DNA from: Aureimonas sp. Leaf427
GTDB taxonomy: Bacteria; Pseudomonadota; Alphaproteobacteria; Rhizobiales; Rhizobiaceae
Direction: 5' to 3'
Assembly: GCF_001425485.1 (NCBI RefSeq)
Contig: NZ_LMQW01000002.1
Span: 210,155 to 274,154 of the forward strand
Length of the DNA stretch: 64,000 nt
Below the pieces are notes generated by a model. The model was not told where the DNA came from and ran no database searches. It worked only from the letters and a program-made list of their open reading frames with translations. A program made the position numbers and the translations under genes. Below are positions 38,870 through 48,360 of the stretch, in pieces (the first letter of the stretch is position 1; each line of letters opens with the position of its first letter).

Positions 38870-39507
38870 GCGCCGGCCCCGAGGCGGATCTCGACGGGCG
38901 TGAGGAGAACCTTGTCGGACGCGCCCTTCACCGTGAAGGCGCCGAGCGCCTCGACGCTCTGCCCGGCGAGAGCCTCGCGCGGCAGGGCCTTCAGCGCGGT
39001 CTCGTAGGCCTGCGTGTTGAAGGCCTTCGCGACGTCGGCGAATTCGATCTGGTTGGCATAGCTGGTGAAGGTGACGAAGGGCAGCGCGTCGCGCAGCGAC
39101 GTGCCCTTGATCACGGGTCCGAGCTGCAGCGTCACGTCGCCCGTGCCGTCGCCGTCGGTGTCGACCAGCGCGGTCGCCGCGCGCGACTTGGTGTCGGCCG
39201 AGACGATCGTGCCGGAGACGCGGGCGAGGAAATTGAACGGCGCGCCCTCCTGGACCTCGCGATAGCCGAAGGTCTTGGCGCCGGCAGCGAAGTCGGCGGT
39301 CAGAGCCTTGCGGATGTCGGCGTAGGGCGCGGCCTTTTCGGCGATGTAGGGCAGCACCTTGGCGGCGTAGAGCGTGGTGGCGCTCGCGCCGGCCGTGGGC
39401 GCCGCGGCGGCCTGACGCTTGGCGGCGAGTTCGGCTGTGTCCACGAACTTGCAGGCGGGCAGCGCGAGGAGGCTGAGGGCGAGGGCGATGCGAATGTGAG
39501 ATGTCAT
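38866..39507 (-). CDS. DUF2291-family lipoprotein of sugar ABC operon
   Basis: 213 residues from ATG 39507 (a TTG just before it is possible). Signal peptide MTSHIRIALALSLLALPAC with a lipobox LPAC, so the mature protein starts at Cys19 and is lipid-anchored. The body contains TTLYAAKVLPYIAEKAAPYA and the C-terminal TSYANQIEFADVAKAFNTQA. Proteins of this type are found next to ribose-type importers and are thought to assist them, but their exact role is not known. Overlaps the ATPase gene by four bases, and follows the binding-protein gene after a 353-base gap filled by a repeat. Confidence 0.8.
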   Translation of the reverse strand: MTSHIRIALALSLLALPACKFVDTAELAAKRQAAAAPTAGASATTLYAAKVLPYIAEKAAPYADIRKALTADFAAGAKTFGYREVQEGAPFNFLARVSGTIVSADTKSRAATALVDTDGDGTGDVTLQLGPVIKGTSLRDALPFVTFTSYANQIEFADVAKAFNTQAYETALKALPREALAGQSVEALGAFTVKGASDKVLLTPVEIRLGAGA

Positions 39508-39690
39508 CAACGGATCGCTCGAACATTTCGGGATGTGTGCACTTGAGAACGAGCGTTTCCGCAGCCCTCATCCTGGGCCTGTCGAAGGACGAGGTCGCTT
39601 GGTGCGGCCCTTGTGCGTTACCCCCGTCCTTCGCCTCTGCGAAAAGCTCGGGGCTCGGGACGAGAGTGACGCGGGACGTGGCGCTCGACG

Positions 39691-39832
39691 GCGCCCCCCT
39701 CTGTCCTGCCGGACATCTCCCCCTCAAGGGGGGAGATCGGCAGCTTCAAAGACGCCGCTCGTTCTGTGCCGTCTTCGACGAGATTGATCTCCCCCCTTGA
39801 GGGGGAGATGCCTGGCAAGGCAGAGGGGGGCG
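39691..39832. repeat. Dispersed palindromic repeat, half-units in reverse order
   Basis: The two half-units of the 29811-30540 family are present here as GCGCCCCCCTCTGTCCTGCC with GGACATCTCCC, then after about 45 bases GATCTCC with GGGAGATGCC and GGCAGAGGGGGGCGC, so the order of halves is swapped and the arms (about 48 bases each) can fold together. It lies in the gap between the binding-protein gene and the lipoprotein gene, where it could act as a transcript stabiliser for the binding-protein message. Remaining bases of the gap (39508-39690) hold nothing recognisable. Confidence 0.85.
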
Positions 39833-39860
39833 CCTCGCGCCGCCCCTCAAGATTTCGAAC

Positions 39861-41081
<1,221 letters not shown>

Positions 41082-42095
41082 TCAGGCGGCGGGCTGGACG
41101 GGAAGGTCGAGCGTGATCGAGGTGCCGCGGCCGAGGTCGGTGTCGATGCCGAGCCTGGCGCCCCAGGCGAGCGCGATCGCCATGACGATGGAGAGGCCGA
41201 GGCCGCTGCCGCCCGCCGAGGCATGGGTCGTGAAGAAGGGATGGAAGGCGCGCTCGGCCACGTCGGGCGCCATGCCGCTGCCGGTGTCGGAGACCGAAAG
41301 GCGCAAGAGTCCCGGCCCGGTCCCTTCCGGGTCCGCCCGGTGGACGAGGCTCACCGCGACGGTGCCGGCCCCGCCCATGGCGCGGCTCGCGTTGCGCACG
41401 AGGTTGAGGAGGATCTGCGACAGCTCCGCCTCCTCGCAGAGGACGCTCTCCTCCCCGCATTCGATCGACAGCGCGATCTCGACGCCCGGCGGCAGGATGG
41501 CCTTCAGGAAATCCACCGTGTTGCGCAGGAGCGGCGCGAAGACGAGGGCGCGGGGCGCCGGCGTGTCCTGGCGGGCCGTGGTCAGAATGCCGCGGACGAT
41601 CGCGGCGGCCTGCACCGAGCATTCCACGATCATGGCGAGGTTGCGCGCGGCCTCGCTGCCGGGCTCGGCATCCTCCAGCACGAGTTCGCTGAGGCCGAGG
41701 ATCGGCTGGAGCAGGTTGTTGATCTCGTGGCAGACGCCGCCCGCCATCTGTCCGAGCGATTCCAGCCGCTGGCGGTCGGCGTCGAGCCGGCGCTCGCGCT
41801 CCAGAAGCGCCTGACGCTTGGCGTCGGCGATCGAATAGGCGATCATCAGCTCGGAGAGGCAGGCCGAGCTTCGCCGGATCGCCTCCATCGTGGCATCGGG
41901 GGTGGATGCGTGGAGCAGCCCCTCCCCGGCCGCGCCGAGAAGCGCCTGCTCGTGCAGGCCGGAGAGCTCGACCAGCGGCACCGCGTCGGCCACGAGGGCG
42001 GCGCCGATGTCCTCGATCCGCAGGAGATCGGCCTCCTCCCCTTTCAGGATGTAGTTGCGCATCAGCGCCGCGTAGGCCCCGCCCTCGTCTCTCAT
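41082..42095 (-). CDS. Sensor histidine kinase with RsbU-like N-terminal domain
   Basis: 337 residues from ATG 42095, overlapping the phosphatase gene by four bases (ATGA). The N-terminal domain (about 1-75, YAALMRNYILKGEEADLLRI, LVELSGLHEQALLG) resembles the helical N-terminal domain of the RsbU phosphatase that binds RsbT. A coiled linker leads to the kinase core: phospho-acceptor His123 in GGVCHEINNLLQPILG, then HATPase with NLVRNASRAMGGAG, DTGSGM and GGSGLGLSIVMAIA. Soluble, no membrane helices. Its place at the end of the Rsb module suggests that the released RsbT-like switch protein acts on this kinase instead of on a phosphatase; this is inference. Confidence 0.87.
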   Translation of the reverse strand: MRDEGGAYAALMRNYILKGEEADLLRIEDIGAALVADAVPLVELSGLHEQALLGAAGEGLLHASTPDATMEAIRRSSACLSELMIAYSIADAKRQALLERERRLDADRQRLESLGQMAGGVCHEINNLLQPILGLSELVLEDAEPGSEAARNLAMIVECSVQAAAIVRGILTTARQDTPAPRALVFAPLLRNTVDFLKAILPPGVEIALSIECGEESVLCEEAELSQILLNLVRNASRAMGGAGTVAVSLVHRADPEGTGPGLLRLSVSDTGSGMAPDVAERAFHPFFTTHASAGGSGLGLSIVMAIALAWGARLGIDTDLGRGTSITLDLPVQPAA

Positions 42096-42676
42096 GCGGG
42101 CACCCTGCGAAGGCGCGCGCAGACGATGGCGGCGTCGTCGCGCCCGGACCGCCCGCTTTCGATCACCGCCTCGGCCAGCGCTTCGGGATCGCCCGCCCGG
42201 CTCCGATGATCCCGGCCGAACTCCAGATGGGCGGGAAAGCCGTCGGTCCACAGGACGAGGAGATCGTCCTCGACGAAGGGCGCCTCGTTGGCGGCGGCCA
42301 CGCGGCAGCCCGTGCCGACGATGCCCGGACGGGCCTCGAAGCGCGTGACCGCCTCGCCGACGAGCGCCATGCGCACGTTGCCGACGCCGGCGAAGCGCAG
42401 CGTCCTTCCCGCAAGGTCGATCCGCACGACGGACATGGCGGCCCCCCGGCTGTTGCGGATCGCGCCGTCCACCGCCGCGATGATGGCCTCCGGCGACAAG
42501 GCGCGGCAGGCGTCGGCCTTGGCCAGCGCCATGCCGGAGGCCCGTGCCGCGTCCGGGCCGTGGCCGAGGCCGTCGACGAGGCAGATCGTCCAGAGGGGGC
42601 CGTCGGACCACCAGGCGAAGGCGTCGCCGCAGGGCTCCGCGGGATCGAGCGACCGGAATGCGCCCGCGATCCGCAT
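42092..42676 (-). CDS. RsbX-like PP2C/SpoIIE phosphatase
   Basis: 194 residues. PP2C-type landmarks: CGDAFAWWSD near 16 (first metal Asp), ICLVDGLGHGPDAARAS near 32 (DGxGHG), VVRIDLAGRTLRFAGVGNVR near 85 and DGFPAHLEFG near 143, with DDAAIVCAR close to the end. RsbX proteins are small PP2C phosphatases that remove phosphate from RsbR/RsbS and reset the stressosome. Shares one base with the RsbT-like gene (TGATG) and overlaps the kinase gene by four bases. Confidence 0.88.
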   Translation of the reverse strand: MRIAGAFRSLDPAEPCGDAFAWWSDGPLWTICLVDGLGHGPDAARASGMALAKADACRALSPEAIIAAVDGAIRNSRGAAMSVVRIDLAGRTLRFAGVGNVRMALVGEAVTRFEARPGIVGTGCRVAAANEAPFVEDDLLVLWTDGFPAHLEFGRDHRSRAGDPEALAEAVIESGRSGRDDAAIVCARLRRVPA

Positions 42677-43077
42677 CAGCGCCAGAGCCTTGCCACGACC
42701 GTCGTTCCGACGCCCAGCTCGGAGGAGATGTGGAAGTCGTCGGCCAGGCGCGCGACGCCGGGCAGGCCCGCCCCGAGGCCGCGATTGGTGGAGTAGCCGT
42801 CGCTCATGGCGAGCGCGACGTCGGCGATGCCGGGCCCGGTGTCGGAGGAGACGACCTCGATGCCGACGCGGCCCGAGAGCTCGACGGGCGTCAGGCGGAT
42901 GGTCCGGCCGGCCGCGGCGTGGAAGTGGAGATTGTGCGCGAGCTCCGAGACGATGGTCGCGAGGCGGTAGGACTTGGCGCTGCGAAAGCCGAGATCGTCG
43001 GCCAGCTGGCGCGCCCGCCGGCGGATGTCGGCGACGTCCAGCTCGTCCGCCACCTCCGCCACGATGTCGCCGATCAA
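42676..43077 (-). CDS. rsbT: RsbT-like serine kinase / anti-sigma regulatory ATPase (second copy)
   Basis: 133 residues, the same length as B. subtilis RsbT. GHKL ATPase motifs: N-box SELAHNLHFHA near 44, DTGPGI near 80, and G-box NRGLGAGLPGVARL near 98. RsbT proteins phosphorylate RsbR and RsbS within the stressosome and, once released, activate a downstream partner. This is the second of two adjacent RsbT-like genes, overlapping the first by four bases. Having two suggests either division of labour (one stressosome-bound, one output) or a heterodimer. Confidence 0.87.
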   Translation of the reverse strand: MIGDIVAEVADELDVADIRRRARQLADDLGFRSAKSYRLATIVSELAHNLHFHAAAGRTIRLTPVELSGRVGIEVVSSDTGPGIADVALAMSDGYSTNRGLGAGLPGVARLADDFHISSELGVGTTVVARLWR

Positions 43078-43484
43078 CGGCGGCGGCCCATCGTGATCTC
43101 GATGACGGTCCGGCCGGGCCGGCTGTCGATCGTCAGCTGGTCGGTCAGGCGCTGCACGGCGGGCAGGCCGAGGCCGAGGCCGTTTCCGGTGGAGAAGCCC
43201 GGCTGGAGGGCCGCTGCGACATCCGCGATGCCGGGCCCCTCGTCGGAGACGACGACGCGGATCAGGGTCTGCGCGCCCGGCGCGGCCTCTTCGTGGATGG
43301 TGCAGAGGCCGGTGCCGGCATGCTGCAGCGTGTTGCGCGCGAGTTCCGAGATGGCGGTGGCGAGGCGGGTCTGGTCCACGGTGCCGAAGCCGAGGGCGCG
43401 CGCGAGCTCGCGGCCGGCATGGCGGGCCGCGATGACGTCGCTCTGCGCCAGAATGGCGACGGTTGCATGGACGCGGGGGATCAT
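43074..43484 (-). CDS. RsbT-like serine kinase / anti-sigma regulatory ATPase (first copy)
   Basis: 136 residues. N-box SELARNTLQHAG near 47, DEGPGIADV near 84 and G-box GNGLGLGLPAVQRL near 98 place it in the RsbT/RsbW GHKL family. It shares about one third of its residues with the next gene. It is separated from rsbS by 237 bases in which I see no gene, only GC-rich sequence with short inverted repeats, so a promoter for the distal part of the module could lie there. Start at ATG 43484. Confidence 0.85.
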   Translation of the reverse strand: MIPRVHATVAILAQSDVIAARHAGRELARALGFGTVDQTRLATAISELARNTLQHAGTGLCTIHEEAAPGAQTLIRVVVSDEGPGIADVAAALQPGFSTGNGLGLGLPAVQRLTDQLTIDSRPGRTVIEITMGRRR

Positions 43485-43721
43485 GATGGGCTTCTCGGCC
43501 TCAAGCCCGTCGCCGCCGCCCCTGCCGCCGCCCCGTTCCGTTCCGTGATGGGTCGCATGGTCATTTCCCTGCCTGTCCGTTGCCGCGCTCGCGCGGTCCG
43601 TTCGTTCGACGGACCCGCCGTGTCGCGGTGCCGGACATGTCTGGGCGCCGGCTTCGGCCTTCCCTGCAGCTTCGATCCCGCCCGCGCGGCGCCGCCGCCG
43701 GCCCGGCCGGGCGGGCGCGGG

Positions 43722-44090
43722 TCAGCCGTCGCGCTCGTCGAGGATGGCCTTCAGCCTCTCGACGCCGGCCTCCAGGTCGATCGCGGTGTCGATGCCGATG
43801 ATCTCGCGGCCCATCTCGACCAGCGTCAGCGCGACCATGGGCTGCATGCCGGTCAAGACGACCTCGCCGCCGATCAGCCGCGCCATGCGCGTCGTCTCGT
43901 TGAGGATGCGCGCGACGTAGGAATCGACGACGTCGAGGCCGGTGATGTCGAGCACGATGCCGGCGGCCTTGCCCTCCTTCAGCATGGCGAGGAGATCGCC
44001 CTGCAGCCCGACCGCCTGATCGTCCGTGAGGTCGGTCTGGATCGAGGTGAGGAGAATGCGTCCCAGGCGCAGGATCGGGATGCGGTTCAT
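43722..44090 (-). CDS. rsbS: RsbS-like STAS protein of the stressosome
   Basis: 122 residues, a single STAS domain. The strand-helix motif GIVLDITGLDVVDSYVAR holds Ser57, which corresponds to the Ser phosphorylated by RsbT in B. subtilis RsbS (Ser59). The N-terminus MNRIPILRLGRILLTSIQTD is typical of RsbS. RsbS forms the stressosome core with RsbR and holds RsbT until phosphorylated. Overlaps rsbR by four bases (ATGA). Confidence 0.92.
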   Translation of the reverse strand: MNRIPILRLGRILLTSIQTDLTDDQAVGLQGDLLAMLKEGKAAGIVLDITGLDVVDSYVARILNETTRMARLIGGEVVLTGMQPMVALTLVEMGREIIGIDTAIDLEAGVERLKAILDERDG

Positions 44091-44980
44091 GTGCCGCCCG
44101 ATCGGACCGCATGGTCGCCGACCTTCTGGCCGAGCATCCGCAGCGCCTCGACGAGGCCGAAATGCAGCGTGCCGCGGGTGCGGATGGCCTTCAGGTCGAC
44201 GTCGAGCTTGACCAGCGTCTGCGCCGCGTCCGGGCTGATGCCGGTGAGGATCACCTGCGCGCCCAGCATGTTGGCCGCGCTCACCGTCTTGGTGAGGTGC
44301 AGGGCGACGCGCGTGTCGATCACCGGGACGCCCGTCACGTCGAGGATGACGACGAGGGCGCGGTCGCGCGCGATGGCGTTGAGGAGATCCTCCATCACCT
44401 GCTGCGCCCGCCGCGTGTCGACGACGCCGACCAGCGGCATGAGGAGGATCTGCGGCCAGACCTGGAGGACCGGCGTCGAGAGATCGACGATCGCCCGGCT
44501 CTGGCGCTCGATCATCGTCTCGCGCGTCGCGCCGTGGGCCTCGGCCGCGTCGATCGCCAGCCGGTCCACGATGGCGCCGATGCGCGCGAGCTCGGCGGTC
44601 AGCCGCCGGCCGTCGGCGGCGAAGGCCTCGACGACGAAGGGCGTCAGCGCATCGCGGAAGGAGAGGACGAAGCTCGAGGTCTCGCTCGGCGTCAGCCCCT
44701 CCCGCGCATGGGCGGCGCTGGCGCCGGCGGCGAGCGCGGTGAGGCGCGCGAAGCTGCGCGAGGTCTCGCCCGCCCCGGCCTCCTCGTCGCCGACATAGCG
44801 GCAGAGTTCGCTGAGGAACTCTGCCGCCTCGGCGCGAAGCAGGCCGGCGATCTGCGGCGAAGCGGCGTGCCTTGCGAGAAGCGCGGCCGTGTTCGCCTGC
44901 CAGGCGGCGACGATCTCGGCGCGCTGCGCGAGGAGGATCGCGCCGAGGGAGGAAGAGGTCTTAGACGCCAATGCAGTCAC
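44087..44980 (-). CDS. rsbR: RsbR-like stressosome sensor protein
   Basis: 297 residues. N-terminal helical sensor domain (about 1-160) of the globin-like type seen in RsbR paralogues; I see no clear haem-binding His. The C-terminal STAS domain has both regulatory threonines: Thr189 in LVGVVDTRRA and Thr223 in VTGVPVIDTRVA, 34 residues apart exactly as in B. subtilis RsbRA (Thr171/Thr205). RsbR senses stress and co-assembles with RsbS. Its start overlaps the end of the response-regulator gene by 20 bases, so the module is translationally tied to a two-component receiver. Confidence 0.92.
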   Translation of the reverse strand: MTALASKTSSSLGAILLAQRAEIVAAWQANTAALLARHAASPQIAGLLRAEAAEFLSELCRYVGDEEAGAGETSRSFARLTALAAGASAAHAREGLTPSETSSFVLSFRDALTPFVVEAFAADGRRLTAELARIGAIVDRLAIDAAEAHGATRETMIERQSRAIVDLSTPVLQVWPQILLMPLVGVVDTRRAQQVMEDLLNAIARDRALVVILDVTGVPVIDTRVALHLTKTVSAANMLGAQVILTGISPDAAQTLVKLDVDLKAIRTRGTLHFGLVEALRMLGQKVGDHAVRSGGT

Positions 44981-45374
44981 CTTTCGCGAGGCTTTGTGTC
45001 GAGGCGTTCGCCAGGAGATGCGAGACGGCCGCGACGAGCGCCGCCTTGGTGACGGGCTTCATGACGACATCGCTCGCGCCGACGCCGCGCGCGGCCTCGG
45101 CCGACGTGGAGAGGGGCGAGCGCGGATCGCCGCCGGTGATGGCGAGGATCGGAATGCCGGAATCGGCGCTCCGGGCGGATCGGATGAAGTCCAGGCCGTC
45201 GCCGGCCTGCATCCAGAGGTCGGTGACGACGAGATCGAAGCGCTGCCCCGAAAAGAGCCGCAGCCCTTCGATGCCCCCTGCGCAGTCCACGACCTCGTGC
45301 CCGGCCTTCTCGAGGAACTTGCGCAAGGTGATGCGGACGAGCACGGTGTCTTCGATCAGAAGGATGAGAGCCAT
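44961..45374 (-). CDS. Single-domain response regulator heading the stressosome module
   Basis: 137 residues, a receiver domain with phospho-acceptor Asp52 (VVTDLWMQAG), acidic pair E8/D9 (LLIEDTVLV), the Thr switch (ILAITGGD) and Lys in VVMKPVTKAAL. No output domain; the last 15 residues (SLAKGDCIGV) are outside the fold. The last bases overlap rsbR by 20. It could receive phosphate from the histidine kinase at the end of the module or from another sensor, linking phosphorelay to stressosome signalling. Confidence 0.92.
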   Translation of the reverse strand: MALILLIEDTVLVRITLRKFLEKAGHEVVDCAGGIEGLRLFSGQRFDLVVTDLWMQAGDGLDFIRSARSADSGIPILAITGGDPRSPLSTSAEAARGVGASDVVMKPVTKAALVAAVSHLLANASTQSLAKGDCIGV

Positions 45375-45416
45375 GCGGCAGCCTCGTTCTCGTTCAAGGC
45401 CCGGCGGCTCGGTCCA

Positions 45417-46772
45417 TCAGAACAGCTCGATCGCGGCGGTCTGGGGGACGGCATCCGATCCCTGGCCCTGCGCGGCGCGATGCGTGTTTCGTTGGCTATC
45501 CATAACATAGCCGGCGAACAGCGCATCAAGTTTGTGTGACATCGTGCCGGAATCCGCGGGCCGCTCCGCCCCTTCGAGACGCTCGGCCAGCTCGTCCATA
45601 TGGCTCGTGACCATGGTCGACATGGTGTTCAGCTGCTCGATCTGCTGGCGCGTGATGTCCTGGAACTGGATGCTGCCCATCATGTCGAGGATCGGCCGGG
45701 CGATCGCCTCGTTCTCGGTCTCGACCTTCTGCAGCACGTCGCGCTGATGGGTCAGGAGCGTGGTGACGTTCTCGGCGAGGCAATCCAGCGTCTCGACGAT
45801 GTGGCCGATCGAGCTCTGCTCCATGGTCGCGCGGCTTTCCGCTCGCTCCTGGAAGTCCACCATGACGGTGCGCATCAGCGTCTCGATGCGGGCGTGGATA
45901 TCCTGCGAGAGGACGTGGACCTCCTGGGCGAGCGTGCGGATCTCGTTGCCGATCACCATGAAGCCCTTGCCGACGTCGCCGGCGCGCGCGGCCTGGATCG
46001 CCACGTTGATCGACAGCATCGTCGTCTGGCGCGCGATGACGCCGATCCCGTCGAGGGCGGTCGAGACGCTCTGCGTCTCCGCCTGGAGGCGAGCCCGCTG
46101 CTGCACCACCTGCCCCGCTTCCGTCGCCTGATAGGCGACGAACTGGCCGAGAAGATCGCGGCAGGCGCCGATCTGGCCCTCGATGTCGCGCACGACCTCG
46201 GCCACCTGATCGTTCGAGGCCGATTGCTGGATGAAGCTCATGAGGGCGTCGATCTGCCCGTCCACGCTCATCAGGCCGGCCAGGATCTTGCCGGCGGCCT
46301 CTTCGCTGATCTGCGTCACCGAGGACAGCTGCCGGCAGAGGATCTCGGTGAAGAGCGGATAGTCGCGCAACTCCGCGGCGACCTCGGGCGAGGCCGCCGG
46401 CATCGCGTCCGGCAGGGCTTCGGCCGGGACGAGCGCGACCACCGCCGCCGTCGGCCGGGCCTCGGGCACCGTCGATGCCGCGAGGGCGGACGCCTCGATC
46501 GGCGCGCGCGCCGGGGCCGGCCGGAGCCGCATCGCGAGCGCCGCGCCTACGAGGAGCGCGAGCGGCGCGATCAGCGGCTGGACGGCCGCCGGAACCAGCG
46601 GCAGGACGAAGACGCCGCCGACCCCCAAGACGAGCGCCAGCCCGAGCGCGGCGGGCCCGACCGCCCGCGCGGTCGCGGCGGCGTCCGATCCGGTTCCGGT
46701 CCTGAGAGATCGGAGCCGGGGCAGGCGCGCGCTCTCGGCGCGGCTCGGGGAGAGGGCGACCAGGGCCGACAT
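45417..46772 (-). CDS. Membrane-anchored methyl-accepting-chemotaxis-type protein
   Basis: 451 residues from ATG 46772, sharing one base with the stop of the response-regulator gene (TGATG). Two close membrane helices at about 38-82 form a hairpin with hardly any periplasmic loop, so sensing is probably cytosolic or membrane-based. The signalling region has the MCP tip RQTTMLSINVAIQAARAGDVGKGFMVIGNE, an atypical version of the consensus, followed by SSIGHIVETLDCLAENV and an unusual C-terminal part with IQFQDITRQQIEQLNTM. No HAMP domain. It lies between a CheY and the stressosome module and may feed either the chemotaxis operon or that module. Confidence 0.85.
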   Translation of the reverse strand: MSALVALSPSRAESARLPRLRSLRTGTGSDAAATARAVGPAALGLALVLGVGGVFVLPLVPAAVQPLIAPLALLVGAALAMRLRPAPARAPIEASALAASTVPEARPTAAVVALVPAEALPDAMPAASPEVAAELRDYPLFTEILCRQLSSVTQISEEAAGKILAGLMSVDGQIDALMSFIQQSASNDQVAEVVRDIEGQIGACRDLLGQFVAYQATEAGQVVQQRARLQAETQSVSTALDGIGVIARQTTMLSINVAIQAARAGDVGKGFMVIGNEIRTLAQEVHVLSQDIHARIETLMRTVMVDFQERAESRATMEQSSIGHIVETLDCLAENVTTLLTHQRDVLQKVETENEAIARPILDMMGSIQFQDITRQQIEQLNTMSTMVTSHMDELAERLEGAERPADSGTMSHKLDALFAGYVMDSQRNTHRAAQGQGSDAVPQTAAIELF

Positions 46773-47143
46773 CAGGCGGCCGGCAGCAACTGGCGGATGA
46801 CCTGGAGGAGCGCCGGCGGATCGACGGGCTTGACGAGCCAGCCGGTGGCGCCGGCGGCCTTGGCGGCGCTGCGCTTTTCCGGCTGCGAATCCGTCGTCAG
46901 CACCAGCATGGGCACGAAGCGCGTGGCGCCCAGCCGCCGCAGCTTGCCGATCAGCTCGACGCCGTCCATTCCGGGCATGTGATAGTCGGTGATCACGAGG
47001 TTCGGCGCGAGGCCACGGCCGACCTTGTCCACGGCGATCTGCCCGTCGGCGGCCGTGTCGCACTCGTATCCGGCCTTTTTCAGGATGGTCGAAATGCTCG
47101 CCAGCATGGTCGGCGAATCGTCCACCAAGAGAATCTTCTTCAT
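46772..47143 (-). CDS. CheY-like response regulator
   Basis: 123 residues from ATG 47143, with GGAAAGGA 6 bases upstream. Receiver fold with D8/D9 (LLVDDSP), phospho-acceptor Asp53 (ITDYHMPGMDG), Thr in MLVLTTDSQ and Lys in WLVKPVDPP. It starts the leftward group CheY - MCP-like protein. The 200-base region before it is the most AT-rich of the window (runs such as TTTAAAAAA and AATAATGATGAT) and most likely holds the promoter. Confidence 0.93.
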   Translation of the reverse strand: MKKILLVDDSPTMLASISTILKKAGYECDTAADGQIAVDKVGRGLAPNLVITDYHMPGMDGVELIGKLRRLGATRFVPMLVLTTDSQPEKRSAAKAAGATGWLVKPVDPPALLQVIRQLLPAA

Positions 47144-47345
47144 TTCGGAATCCTTTCCCTGTCGGAAGCAATCTGCCATTCAGATTTTAAAAAACCGTGA
47201 TCATCCCTGCCTGTCTGCAAGTTTATAGATGGTCATGTCAGCTATCATCGCGATTATCATTTGAGCGTTTCGTAATAATGATGATCTTACATTCGAAATT
47301 TCGGAGAAGAATGCCGAGAATGGCGCGGTTCCGGCGGAGAGATGC

Positions 47346-48104
47346 TTAGATTTTCCAGAATCGGACGACGTCTTCCGCGAGAAGATCGTAGTCCCTGGCT
47401 CCGCGCGAGCTGCGGCGGTGGTCGTGGACCGGGCAGTGGCTGCCGAAGGCTTCGGCCAGCGCGACGTCGGTGCGGATGCCGCGAAAGATGCGTTCGTGGC
47501 CGAACTCCATGAGAAGCTCGGCCAGGATGCGCTGCTGGAGATGCATGCGGATGTCCACCTGGACGGGCACGATGGCGAGGTCGCGCAGGGTCGGATTGAC
47601 GCCGAGCGCGGTCTCGAAGACGAGGCGCGAGAGCTGCATCAGGCCGTCATAGGTCAGATGCTGGAGCTGCGTCGGGATCAGCACGCCGCCGGCCGCCGCG
47701 AGCGCGGCGCGCAGCGGCGCCTCGGCCGCCGGCGGCGTGTCGATGACGACGGTGTCGTAGCGTTCGCCGAGCGTTGCGAGCGCCGCCGAAAGCCGCCTCT
47801 GGTCCTCGCTGGCCGAGCGCACGCGAAAGCTCCGGTCGGCGGGCAGAACGTCGACGCCGGCGCTCCGCGTCGGCCGGATCGCCCGCGCCATGTCGTGGCC
47901 GCCCTCGCCCAGGAAGTCGTGGGCGGTGAGGTCGCCCTTCGCCGCGAAGACGCCGAAGCCGAAACCCGCATGGCCCTGCGGATCGAGGTCCACGAGCAGC
48001 ACGCGACGGCCGCGCCGGGCCAGCTCCGCCGAGACGTTGACCGCGGTCGTCGTCTTGCCGGTTCCCCCCTTGCAGTTGGCGACGGCGATCACGCGGCTCG
48101 GCAT
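47346..48104 (-). CDS. ParA-family ATPase of the chemotaxis operon
   Basis: 252 residues. Deviant Walker A KGGTGKTT at residues 12-19, Walker A' LLVDLDPQGHAGFG and Walker B VVIDTPPAAEA. The N-terminal extension with ParB-type activities is absent, so it is of the short ParA/PpfA/ParC type. In Rhodobacter sphaeroides PpfA segregates cytosolic chemoreceptor clusters through the cytosolic receptor TlpT; in Vibrio ParC places polar arrays. As last gene of an operon with a cytosolic MCP, it likely does the former (inference). Starts 14 bases after the STAS gene. Confidence 0.9.
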   Translation of the reverse strand: MPSRVIAVANCKGGTGKTTTAVNVSAELARRGRRVLLVDLDPQGHAGFGFGVFAAKGDLTAHDFLGEGGHDMARAIRPTRSAGVDVLPADRSFRVRSASEDQRRLSAALATLGERYDTVVIDTPPAAEAPLRAALAAAGGVLIPTQLQHLTYDGLMQLSRLVFETALGVNPTLRDLAIVPVQVDIRMHLQQRILAELLMEFGHERIFRGIRTDVALAEAFGSHCPVHDHRRSSRGARDYDLLAEDVVRFWKI

Positions 48105-48117
48105 GGCGGTTCGTCCG

Positions 48118-48360
48118 TCAGGCCGGGCGCAGCGTGTCGAGGCAGGCGCCGAGCACGGGATCGACCTCGGCCGGCCGCGCGGCGAGCGTGCCGCCGGAGG
48201 CCAGGATCACCTGCACGATCGCCGTGTGCATGTAGCTCGTCCCCGACAGATCGAAGCGCGCGTCGCCGAGATCGCGCACGGCCTCGTGCAGCGCCTCGGC
48301 CTCCTCGATCGTGCAGGCGCCCTTCAGCGCGACCACGCCCTCCCTCACCTCGAACGGCAT
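48118..48360 (-). CDS. STAS-domain protein of the chemotaxis operon
   Basis: 80 residues from ATG 48360, sharing one base with the stop of cheA (TGATG). A short, single STAS domain: strand VVALKGACTIEEAEALHEAV, then RFDLSGTSYMHTAIVQVILA, where the loop Ser/Thr (SGTSYMHT) is at the regulatory position. Single STAS proteins act as anti-sigma antagonists or as switch proteins. Their presence in chemotaxis operons with CheA and ParA is seen in other proteobacteria, but the role is not settled. It may provide cross-talk with the stressosome module nearby. Confidence 0.8.
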   Translation of the reverse strand: MPFEVREGVVALKGACTIEEAEALHEAVRDLGDARFDLSGTSYMHTAIVQVILASGGTLAARPAEVDPVLGACLDTLRPA

